From Fragilaria crotonensis (lineage: Eukaryota; Bacillariophyta; Fragilariophyceae; Fragilariales; Fragilariaceae), in the NCBI GenBank assembly GCA_022925895.1, contig JAKSYS010000487.1, forward strand, positions 1 through 48,920: DNA of 48,920 nt. Reading direction: 5' to 3'. Below are positions 40,003 through 48,920 of the stretch, piece after piece. The notes beneath the pieces were generated by a model, which saw only the letters and a program-made list of their open reading frames with translations, was not told the origin of the DNA and did no database searches. Every line of letters begins with the position of its first letter. Positions within the stretch are counted from its first letter, which is position 1. The translations under genes were made by a program, and so were the position numbers.

Positions 40003-40104
40003 CACAGTGCACACACACACATGCGGAGTACGCATACGATGATGCACCAAAGACACGTCGTCGCGTGAGCACTTTGTTCCACAAAACGGCGAAAGGTTTA
40101 GGGC

Positions 40105-41455
40105 ATGAAGCGACTAACATTGTTAAGTGGCTCGACTGCAGTCGTCATAATAATCTTGTGTTCAACCAATCTGGTTTTTCTTTCGAAACTGGGTTTGAAT
40201 GTCGAAAGCTCGCACACGCCTGTTGTTGACGGATCGGCGTTCCCGACTAACATTCAATTGCCAATCAATGCTACGAAAAATGTATCCCGAGAGGCGTCGG
40301 ACACTCCAAAAGAATTAATGAAATCAGGTTCTACGCGCTCTGTAATTGCCAATAATACAGCAAGAATGAAGTACTCCGACGTTTGCTTTTACGGAAGCAC
40401 GAGATTCTTCTTTGGCCAAACAACTACTAAGCAGTTTGTCATGAATTTTCTGACAGTGCTCAGGGACGTGTCGCTGCGTTCCTTCAATGAAGCTCTGATT
40501 GCGAAGAATAAAATCCGCGTGCTTTTGCCCATATCCAGCTTCAAACCTCACTTCCAATCGGTGGAAGAAGTTATAAAATTCCTCAAGCCAGTCGTTGACA
40601 CTTATACCAAACTGGAAGTTACCTTTACTCGAAACGCACACAACATTGCAAGACGTCGCTTTAAAAAAGACAAGCTGCAAATGGGTGGTTATAACCAAGC
40701 TTGACGCCGACGATGTGATCTTTCCAGGATTCCTCGACTGGATTGCCCAAAAGGTGATACCCACGTTGGACCGTGGAGCTGTGGTTGGGGGACAGTACAT
40801 GAACCGCCTTGTCATGGGGTATGACCTATGTCTGGTCAAAAGTAATGTTGGGCCCTTTCATTGGCCCGGCGAGGCCATGGCACAAACTCGAGTCATTCGA
40901 CGGGACGTGTTTCTACAATTGCGTACACCGTTTGAAGCTCCTGCGCATACTGCAGCGCTAAGTAGCCTTCGACGAGCCGTATTTCGATTGCTTTTCGAGG
41001 GTGAGCAACTTCCCATTCCCCTGGAACGAAATCCAAACGGCGCTCGTTTGAAATATTCTCAAGAGAAGTTGTGGGATGCTCAGATGGAGAATATCACTGG
41101 CATTCGCATGGTGGAACCAAGCTTAGCAAGTGACCCATTCGGTCCTCCATCAGTGTACCTTAAGTCTCCGTTGTCGTCACACTTTCTCTACGAGAACATT
41201 GGCACCATGCCTCGTTGCACGGATTCAAAGTGGGCATCCGCCTGGGACAAAGCTATGTATCACAATGCCATAAAGTCGAATATGGATTACATACATACCA
41301 CTCTTCAGCGCTTGAATTTCTCTGTCTACGACACCTGCAAAAGCCACTCATACTTTGCTGATTTTTTCGCTGGAACTTCGAATCTCGCTTGGTTCGGCAA
41401 TGCTACCACTTGCGAAGAGATGGAAGCAAGATTGCGTAAAGCCTTGAAAGCGTAG
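40105..41455 (+). pseudogene. Glycosyltransferase-like type II membrane protein, copy 1
   Basis: ATG 40105 starts MKRLTLLSGSTAVVIIILCS, a signal anchor, then a Ser/Thr-rich stem and the block YSDVCFYGSTRFFFGQTTTK. The frame breaks at an A6 run (40663-40668). With five A the protein continues as RFKKTSCKWVVITKLDADDV, as in copy 2. The DADD is a DXD-like metal/sugar-nucleotide motif of GT-A enzymes. The rest is intact: GQTRVIRRDVFLQLR, NITGIRMVEPSLASDPFGPP and a C-terminal WFGNATTCEEMEARLRKAL. Restored length is about 450 residues. It is a tandem paralogue of the gene at 42128. The copia element ends only 107 bp before this ATG, so its promoter has been moved away or replaced. Confidence 0.7.
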
Positions 41456-42127
41456 CTCAAGTTGGATATGTTTCATGTCGGATATCTGTCTGTCCTGAGA
41501 CGTACGGTGGCCTTTTTCGCTGATATGAACAGGACTTTTGTGCCGCAAACACTCGAGCACTCCACACTGTCACTGTAGAACCTGTAAACTAATAACTACT
41601 AGAAGTGGTATACATCCATGTCAGAAGGAGACTTGTGCTGTGGGAGCGTTGGGAGTCGACTCTTGGTGTATGGCCGGTCTCGTTCGGAATAGAAGAAGAA
41701 CGAATATTGAAATACTCAACTTGGCAACAAGTGATGTGGGGGTGGCTGTCCGTTAGCCAAGGTTACAGATTAGCAAAACAAGCGATGCGGAGAACCATCA
41801 TTGCTAGAGTCTGTAAATGGCATTCAATGTAATCCAGGATTGCAGGACAAGCATAGACGGTACGTGCGTGATTCACGCTATAGGCCTTGAAGGAGTAACT
41901 GTAGAACAGTGCCAGTCTGCCAGTGCACAGTAGCGCCTAACCCCTTCGAAAGGGTTTGTCCTCGTCATCACATGCCAATTTACCGAGAATAATTGCTCCT
42001 GCCGCACGCGTTCCATGTAAAAACCGATAACCATGGGTGTACACTCGATCGTTCAGAGGTTGTCAGTCACTGGAAGGTTTACAGAAGATTCCAAGACAAG
42101 ACCGTTGAACGAAGAAAGGATTTGCTG
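41456..42127. other. Spacer between the tandem glycosyltransferase-like genes
   Basis: No gene is seen. The first bases after the copy 1 stop (tagctcaagttggata) match those after copy 2 (tagctcaggttggata), so the duplication included some 3' UTR. Confidence 0.6.
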
Positions 42128-43651
42128 ATGAAGCGGCTATCATTAGGTGGCTTAGCTGCTATAGTCATTTTGGCCTTTTGTTCCTTCAATGTGATCTTTC
42201 TTGCGAAGTTGGGAGAGAGTCAGACGATTGTAAACACACTTGTTGCGAGAGATGACTTTGCGTCGTTCCGGGGGAAGCAGGCAATCAAAGTCGACTCTGA
42301 ACTCGAGTCGATATTAGTCAAGACCAGGGCACTACCTTTCGATCAACCCACGCCAAGGCAACGAGATCCAAGTCACGTTAAAGTGCCGATTATTGATGCT
42401 TCAATTATGCTATCCCAAGACGAGCATGAAGCAACGAGGGTCATGTTGGTCGCTCCAAGTGAGGTTCCACGAATACCACAAAGCACAATTCACCGAGGGG
42501 TGATTGTTCCAGATTCTGCTACGTCTACGCGCACTGTGATTGCCAACAATACTGCGAGTTTGGAGTACTCTGATGTTTGCTTTTACGGAAGCACAAGGTT
42601 CTTCTTCGACCAAAACACCACCAAGCAGTTTGTCATGAATTTTCTCACAGTACTAAGAGATGTGTCTCTGCGTTCCTTTAATGAAGCTCTGATTGCGAAG
42701 AATAAAGTCCATGTGCTTTTGCCCATATCCAGCTTCGAACCTCACTTCCAATCGGTGGATGACATTGTCAACTTTCTCAAGCCAGTCGTTGACACTTATA
42801 CCAAACTGGAAGTTACCTTTGCTCCAAACGCTCACGAGATTGCAAAACAACGTTTCACGGAAACAGATTGCGAGTGGGTGGTCCTAACCATGCTTGATGC
42901 AGATGATGTGATATTTCCAGGCTACCTCGACTGGATTGCTCAGAAGGTGATACCTACGTTGAACCGTGGAGCTGTAGTTGGGGGACAACAAATGAACCAT
43001 CTGCAGATAGGGTATGATCTTTGCATGGTCGAAACTGACATCCAACCGCGCCACTGGGCTGGCGAATCAACTGGACAAACTCGAGTCATTCGTCGCGACG
43101 TTTTCGACAGATTGGGAAATCCTTTCGAAGCGCCAACCCACACCGGAACGCTGACTGCTCTTCGGCGGAAGGTTTTTAGAATGCTATTCAAAGATGAGCC
43201 ACTTCCTGTTTCTCTTTTGCTACGCAGAAAAGCTCGTTTGAACTTCACACTTCAGAAACTGTGGGATGCTGATTTGGAAAACATTACCGGCATTCGAATG
43301 GTGGAACCGTCTTTGACAAGCGAACCATTCGGCCCGCCGTCAGTGTACTTGAAGTCTCCATTGTCCGCACACTTTTTCTATGAAAAGATTGTCAACATGT
43401 CTCGTTGCACGATTTCAGAATGGGCATCAGTCTGGGAAAAGGCGATGAATCAAAATGTCGTGAAATCGAACATGGATTATATTTACACGACCCTTCAGGG
43501 CATCAACTTCTCAATCTATGACAGTTGCAAAAGTCATTCCTACTTTTCTGAGGTTTTCGCGGGTACGTCCAATCGGGCGTGGTTCGGCAATGCAACAACT
43601 TGCGAAGAGATGGAAGCGAAGTTGCGTGAGACCTTGTTGTTGTACCAGTAG
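42128..43651 (+). CDS. Glycosyltransferase-like type II membrane protein, copy 2
   Basis: I chose Met 42128 (MKRLSLGGLAAIVILAFCSF) because it aligns with copy 1 and begins the signal anchor. The frame is open upstream to 41993. The protein has 507 residues: anchor (about 5-28), a variable stem to about 135, then YSDVCFYGSTRFFFDQNTTK. The catalytic-like core has CEWVVLTMLDADDVIFPGYL with a D-A-D-D motif, as in GT-A and putative rhamnosyltransferase-type enzymes. GQTRVIRRDVFDRLG and NITGIRMVEPSLTSEPFGPP follow. It has several N-glycosylation sites (NTT, NIT, NAT) and would sit in the Golgi membrane facing the lumen. The enzyme activity is inferred from the motif and topology; the sugar and acceptor are unknown. 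Confidence 0.7.
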   Translation: MKRLSLGGLAAIVILAFCSFNVIFLAKLGESQTIVNTLVARDDFASFRGKQAIKVDSELESILVKTRALPFDQPTPRQRDPSHVKVPIIDASIMLSQDEHEATRVMLVAPSEVPRIPQSTIHRGVIVPDSATSTRTVIANNTASLEYSDVCFYGSTRFFFDQNTTKQFVMNFLTVLRDVSLRSFNEALIAKNKVHVLLPISSFEPHFQSVDDIVNFLKPVVDTYTKLEVTFAPNAHEIAKQRFTETDCEWVVLTMLDADDVIFPGYLDWIAQKVIPTLNRGAVVGGQQMNHLQIGYDLCMVETDIQPRHWAGESTGQTRVIRRDVFDRLGNPFEAPTHTGTLTALRRKVFRMLFKDEPLPVSLLLRRKARLNFTLQKLWDADLENITGIRMVEPSLTSEPFGPPSVYLKSPLSAHFFYEKIVNMSRCTISEWASVWEKAMNQNVVKSNMDYIYTTLQGINFSIYDSCKSHSYFSEVFAGTSNRAWFGNATTCEEMEAKLRETLLLYQ

Positions 43652-45131
43652 CTCAGGTTGGATAGCTGGGCTGGTATTCGATTACAGCAACACAATGTTT
43701 AGTGCTTTGCTTCCTGTCTGCGCTGGAGAACAGGATTAAGACATGCTACAGCGGCGCACTTGCTCCGAAATCATGCTGCCTTATTCCATTTTCAAGTTTG
43801 TCCGCATGTGGCCCGGTGTTTGGATCCACGCCAAGTGTTGGCCTTAGTTCATTTATACCTTCGGCCTCTTGCTTTATGCTGCAGTACCTGGTAATTATAC
43901 AGTGAATATAATCAGTGCCAACTTCTAGACCAACTACTAATGGAACTCGTCTCAATTTTCTGTTTTCGTTCTACTCCAGTGGTTGGGGTACTTGACCAGT
44001 TAGCAGCAATATATTCATAGCAAATGGTCAGATTGTGCATGTAGCACTATCTACTCCTACTTTCTTCGTGGTACTCCGCGTACTGTACCTGGTACAGTAC
44101 TGGATTCCATAAAATTTCATGTACAGTATGTGCATACTTCGTACAACTATGAATAGATATATCATACAGTACCTGGTACGTGGCTTACAAGTAGTTTCGC
44201 TTCAGTACAAGTACTGTATTACTTGTATTGGAGTACTGGTACTACAGTACTTCGGTACTTGTACTGTATGTATTGACCATTGACTGCTACTGTATCGGGA
44301 TTGGAGACGGCATGTGCGAAAGCCCGACGAAGGTTGCCCGCGACTCAGGTGGCCCATCATTTGTTCCCACCTTTGTTCAACACCATGCGCAACACAAATC
44401 TACGTTTCACTAGTCTCATGACGTGATGAAACCTTCCACTGACAATTGACCAGCATCCAAAGACTGCGATGAGTTCATCCTGATTATAGGTAAGATCTCG
44501 ATTGGCACTACTAGCAGGTGAAAACGGGTGGATTTCTGCCGCTAAGCGAGTTTCTATCTCGAATTGTGGTTCCAAGAAGCCCAAGAAGAAAGGATGGTTT
44601 TCAAATCTAGTGGGAAGAATAGGACTCTTCCTGCCCGCATGCCTTAAACAGCTCCGTATGATCCTTTATTATCTGCGTTTGCTGTGCCTGTGTGCTACAC
44701 TTTTTCTAATTTTCTACTTGGACCCAGATTCTTTCCAAAGTGATCGTCAATGTTGAACTTGAGAACGACTAGCAGATTCTTTCGCAATGAAACAAAGATC
44801 TCCCATTAATGTCGCGGTATCTGGGTACCACTCATCAATGATGTAAGACCATTAAGAAATCTGTGGTGAGTGAATCGCAAACAAAATAGAACGAGTTGTG
44901 AACAAGGCATTCTAGCACCAATTGCTTGGTAGACACTGTGGGTGATACACATTTTAAACTTGGGGTCTACTAATTGAAAGCAGCGCAGTGGCTGTAAGGT
45001 CCAGAACATAGGGCTCGTGAAGGCTAGTTGCTTGAATTGCAGTTAACTAGATACCCAGCTGCAAATCTAAATCTATCCATCTCTGAACGAACCAAAGTTA
45101 TAGATATCATTCACAATAGAATCGATGTCGT
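43652..45131. other. Intergenic, 1.5 kb
   Basis: GTAC words dominate from 43880 to 44280, with two exact GTACCTGGTAC 11-mers (44085-44095 and 44169-44179). A short frame at 44502-44756 would encode a basic peptide with one hydrophobic helix (LYYLRLLCLCATLFLIFYL). It has no ATG start and no known relative, so I do not call it a gene. Confidence 0.45.
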
Positions 45132-47765
45132 CTAGCCAGAAACACTTTCACTTTCTGCAGCAGTAGCCGCCGTCAACTCGGAATCACTCGACTCTTCCGG
45201 TGCAGAAGTCATCTCAGCGATGTTGCGAATAGCTGGAGGTGGGATCATTCGACTGTCCTGCATCTTCTTGACGCTATTTGTGGGACTCGGACGCTTTGTT
45301 CGTCTGCGTGCACTCGAGCGAGCAGGTGAACCGTGAAAAGCACGAAGTCCACCCTGGTTGTAGGCCGCATAGTAGGCAGCTGCTTGAGCATTAGCTTGAG
45401 GCGACATCATGAACTGAGTAGCCGGAGATGGAGGCATGTAGGTCTCGCTATACATTTGCCCGTAAGGATGATAGTGAGCATTGTGGGCGAGGAGAAGAGG
45501 CTGGGCCTCGATCTCGCTGACTCTATTCTTGTCATCTTCGCCTTTCGTTGTTCGATGTGGAGTGGATGGAGCCGGTCCCTTCTGTGGAGTCATAATGCCA
45601 GCGTGCGCCAAAGTCTGTTGCATGTGATAATCCATCGGACCCCAAAACGGTGACATTTGTCCGTGTGAATAGTCGACGTGATAGGGCGTGTGCTGCTCGG
45701 CAGGGGCGACATCAACATCAGACGACACAACGTCTTGGTCAGTCGCATCCTGCGGTGATGAGGGTCCGCAAGAAGCATTCGGAGTGTTGCCGTAAACTGT
45801 GTTCGGGTCGTGTCCATACCAGCCTGAATACGCCGCCAAGGAATGTTCAGGATTGTTGTATGGATCAAAGTTCTGCGGATAAAAGGCTGCAGAAGCCGGA
45901 TGTGCTTCTGTGGTGGAGTATTCTGGTGCCTGCGGATGGTAGAATGGTATAGGGAACATTCCGTGAAAGTTTGGGTCATAATGAGACGGTGGGTAGCCAA
46001 GGAGGTAGCTGTCACCGGAAAGAGCAGAATGCACACTGGTATTTTCGTCGCATACAGCAAAATGAGGAGCCCACCCATTCCCCCACCATTGTCCATTGTG
46101 AAAGATGTAAGACGCACCCCGTGACGCCGTTGATCCATCACCCTTTGAACTTTGTGTTTGATTCGTTTGAACAGGGTGGGGTGCACCATTTGAGCGCATG
46201 CGAGTCTTGCCTCGCGGAGTTGCCAGTTGTGGCGGAATGCCTTCACCGACATATCGCTGCGAAAAAAAAAGAAATTTCAGCACATAGGCATAACATATCG
46301 AATATCACGCAAGCCAACATAGATACATTCGCAATAACGTACCTGTGGATGCAGCGGGAGGCCATGTCGAGAACTCGGCGCCGTCGCATCAGTCTCGACA
46401 CTGTGTGGCACGGCCGTGGGCTTCAACGTGTTTAGTTTCTTCACCTGTTGTGGTGTGCAACTCGACATGCTTTCGCGGGCTGCCGCCATCGCCCGCAGAA
46501 ACTGTTCATCGATTTGGCTTCGCAGCAGGGGAGAGTCCACGTCGCCAGGTTCGTTCAACGGTCTCAGTTTCAAACTTTCAATTAACTTTCGTAGCCTGGG
46601 CTCAGAGTTTGGATCTGTCCATCCTTCGAACTCAGCCAAGCACTCCATCCAGCGTTCGGAAGTGAATAAAGACACTGCCGCCAAATGATCGGACACTGCA
46701 CATACTTCCTCGCGTAGAAAAACGGCAACAGGCGATACCGACACCTTGACATCAACCCCATTTCGCTTTAATTTCTTGATGCATTTGGCGAGAAACTTGT
46801 GATAGTGAATCAATGGCCATAGGTATCTGTATATAGTAAGGATGGTCTTCATTAGCCAACAACGACAGTTTGATACAAGCTACATTCTCTACACGGAAAG
46901 AAACTTACCGCCATCGTTTATTGTGACTCTTCGGTTCAATCCAAGGATTCTTGCCCGATTTTGCTTCCCACCAACTTCTTGATGGCTTCCATAGCTGAGT
47001 GCGTGTCGATTCCAATCGGTCGTACTCACGCTCTCCTATCGCTTGGAGAAACGTCGGCGGGCATTCTGCAATCGATCGATTATCGTCCCTCGTTTCAATT
47101 GCCGACAGGATCCATTGTTCTTCGTCGATCAAAGCAGTGTCTGTCATAGACAAGGCTTGACGTGATCGAGAAGGTTTTCCATTGACAGCCACAACCAGTG
47201 GCGAGAATATTTCGTCCGCCTCATCGGTCGATTTGAGTCTCCGCAAGGACAAAAAGTCATTCTCCGCCATAGCAGTTGCTTCCTTATTGATATCATGAAT
47301 GACGCCGTAAAATGACACCCGATTGACCAGTGCTTGAGACAAGTCTCGCTTAAGCTCTGCATGCAGGTAAAAATGAGGAAGAGAGTCATCTTCCTGAGAA
47401 TCAGAAATCTGCAGATCAGCTACTCCTACAGGAGACTCTTCCTCCGATAAAAGCTGCTTCGTCGCCGGTGTGGTCGAAACTTCTGGCTCTACATGCTGTT
47501 CAAAGGCATCTGCCAAGTTTCGTCGCGGGATTGCCGAGGAAGACGAAGTGACCGTAAAAGAATCATGCATATCTTCTGGGCAAGTCAGTGATTGAATGGA
47601 AAGAATCCCCATCGTGAACCAGGTCGAATGATCACCAAATTCAGAACGCTTCTCAACCGCTGTTCCGACAGTCGATTTTGTGGGATAATTACACCAAGGA
47701 TTCATGGTGGAAGGGAAGCGAACCGAACCGATCAAATCGTGGAAGGATCGAAACAAGATGGTCAC
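45132..47765 (-). CDS. Conserved-looking protein of unknown function, three exons
   Basis: Exons are 47765-46909, 46826-46343 and 46256-45132. Introns of 82 and 86 nt have GTAAGT...CAG and GTACGT...TCGCAG ends. Both joins keep frame and give 821 residues. The first join forms NKRW-RYLWPLIHYHKFL inside an even, protein-like block that runs from SWWEAKSGKNPWIEPKSH to KRNGVDVKVSVSP. This is the most conserved-looking part (about residues 265-340). Exon 3 is Pro/Tyr/His/Ser-rich and low in complexity, with a basic patch (SARRRTKRPSP) that could be a nuclear signal and TPQK/TPHR kinase-like sites. The start could also be Met 47705 or 47612. I recognise no named domain. Confidence 0.75.
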
Positions 47766-48920
47766 GTTGACAATGGTTTTTCACAGGGGAATGCAAAAAT
47801 AAAATCAAACCATCAACGGAATAATGACATGTACGTAGAATTGTACAGGACCGTTCCATATCCGGTAAATTCAAATTTCAATCGTTGAAGGGACGACAGA
47901 CGACAACAGTTAAAGCAAAACACAACAGACCACCATATCGAAACGTAGGGAGATTCGGTCAACGAAGTCGAAGCCATCAGCAACAACAAACACATCAATA
48001 AGATGGAAGAGATAAAACAGAAGAAGGAAATGTTAGCGAAAATCGATTTTATTGCAGCCGGAAACCCGAGACAGTTGCGCCACGCCACCTTCTGCGACAA
48101 GACTCTCGTTAAACCTTCGGCCACTACAATTATGGAAACAGAAAAGGTTTGACCTTTGAATTTCGCACCATGGCCCAGGTACAAGGAGTCATGAAAAGGA
48201 CTTCATCACTTTCGCTCACACTAAGGAACGGTGTCATGTCCGCATGGGTTTGCCAACAACGTTGCCACACATTCATTTTCCCGTCGTTCGTCCAAAACCA
48301 TCATACTGACTTACACTTCTTTGATGGGATGCGTCGGTCAAGCTAAGAAACCTACTACGGCGGTGGGTTGTTGAGGAGTTGTAACGCTTCTACCTTCTTT
48401 TCGCTGATGAAGCAGAGTGTGTCCTGTGTCCTGGCTGTTCGGGACAAGTAAGAGATGGACTTCGGACTATGCTGTGGGAGTGCGCCCTGCACGTCGCAAG
48501 CCTCGCATTACCTGGAATCACTCTGAGTCGACTCGAATTTTCTGATCATTATATGAGTATACAACATATTTCCACTGTCGGGGACTGCGATAAAAATATA
48601 TAGAAAAGCATACGGGAGTCATGCGTGGTTCACTTCTGCTATACCCCCTAATTGCTAAATAGTCGATCCGTTGGCTTTGGCTTGGAGGCCGTTCGGCGGA
48701 CCCGTCGTCTATTACCGAAAACAGATTCCCGCTCCCGCCATTCGTATGAACAATTAGGACAAAATTTTGCTCCATCAACTTTCGGTGATACTCTGGAGGG
48801 CTACTTAGTGGGAACTCTACGGCATGCCGGCTTGCTGGCAGTCCTACTCGCCATACGACATCCGAAGACGCGCCGATAGATGAGCTTGCCGGCGTTGCAC
48901 AAAACGGTTCCAAATGTCTT
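47766..48920. other. Right end of the window
   Basis: No complete gene is certain. A minus-strand frame enters from the right edge (48518-48913) but has no recognisable domain. A possible small plus-strand exon at 47949-48152 is listed separately. Confidence 0.45.
47949..48152 (+). CDS. Possible last exon of a small gene
   Basis: After an AG at 47947-47948 (cgaaacgtag) the frame is open to a TGA at 48150-48152. It reads GDSVNEVEAISNNKHINKME, then EIKQKKEMLAKIDFIAAGNP and ATFCDKTLVKPSATTIMETE. The mix of residues is typical of a soluble helical protein. An internal ATG at 48003 would give 49 residues. I could not find a convincing upstream exon. It lies divergent from the three-exon gene. Function is unknown, and it may be chance. 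Confidence 0.25.
   Translation, partial: GDSVNEVEAISNNKHINKMEEIKQKKEMLAKIDFIAAGNPRQLRHATFCDKTLVKPSATTIMETEKV

Noticed and set aside
48518-48913. 131-residue minus-strand ORF at the right edge
   Set aside because: It has no recognisable motif, and the window end prevents judging whether it continues.
1-48920. tRNA, rRNA or CRISPR features
   Set aside because: I looked for tRNA-like T-arm and anticodon patterns and for regularly spaced repeats and saw none that I could support.

Overview
The window looks like nuclear DNA of a diatom (stramenopile alga). Three genes encode cyclins of the diatom-specific (dsCYC) type. Kinesin-light-chain-like TPR proteins and CoDi-like Ty1/copia retroelements are typical diatom content. 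Genes are short and intron-poor, and the introns I can place are 82-137 nt with GT-AG ends. Host genes alternate with transposon insertions. Intergenic DNA is saturated with GTAC-containing words.

Layout. 0.3-5.2 kb: a decayed Helitron (33-residue tandem repeats, Rep nuclease, Pif1-like helicase). 5.4-6.1 kb: a 662-bp MITE with TAA target duplications. 6.8-7.3 kb: a two-exon LYR-motif protein. 7.65-14.1 kb, minus strand: a PUB-domain ORF overlapping a 1564-residue TPR ORF by ATGA, probably one gene. 14.7-15.4 kb: a second MITE with the same terminal motif, TTA duplications and a 54-bp perfect palindrome. 15.9-28.5 kb: three dsCYC genes, between them a nest of inverted repeats (18.97-20.06 kb), a 129-bp tandem duplication, and a secreted or membrane Cys-rich protein with an RXL-like motif. 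29.3-33.5 kb: a non-LTR retrotransposon of the restriction-like-endonuclease type lying between two (AC)n microsatellites. 33.7-40.0 kb, minus strand: a Ty1/copia element with two 390-bp LTRs identical by eye and a perfect 5-bp target duplication (CTGTG). 40.1-43.7 kb: two tandem type II membrane, glycosyltransferase-like genes, the first just downstream of the copia insertion. 45.1-47.8 kb, minus strand: a three-exon gene of unknown function.

How the parts relate. The cyclins are paralogues sharing a cyclin box and a short C-terminal SPR[SA]V tail, so this is a local dsCYC expansion. The PUB and TPR ORFs suggest an adaptor of the Cdc48/p97 ubiquitin system (inference). The copia element carries the most unusual signal. 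The 14 nt adjoining its 5' LTR, where a primer-binding site should be, are complementary to a segment inside its own LTR, which suggests RNA self-priming. It also has a small extra ORF before gag, and its pol ORF runs 95 codons into the 3' LTR.

Caution. Several reading-frame breaks fall in or next to homopolymer runs (A6, G7, C6, TTAAAGGG). Some apparent pseudogenes may therefore be sequencing errors.
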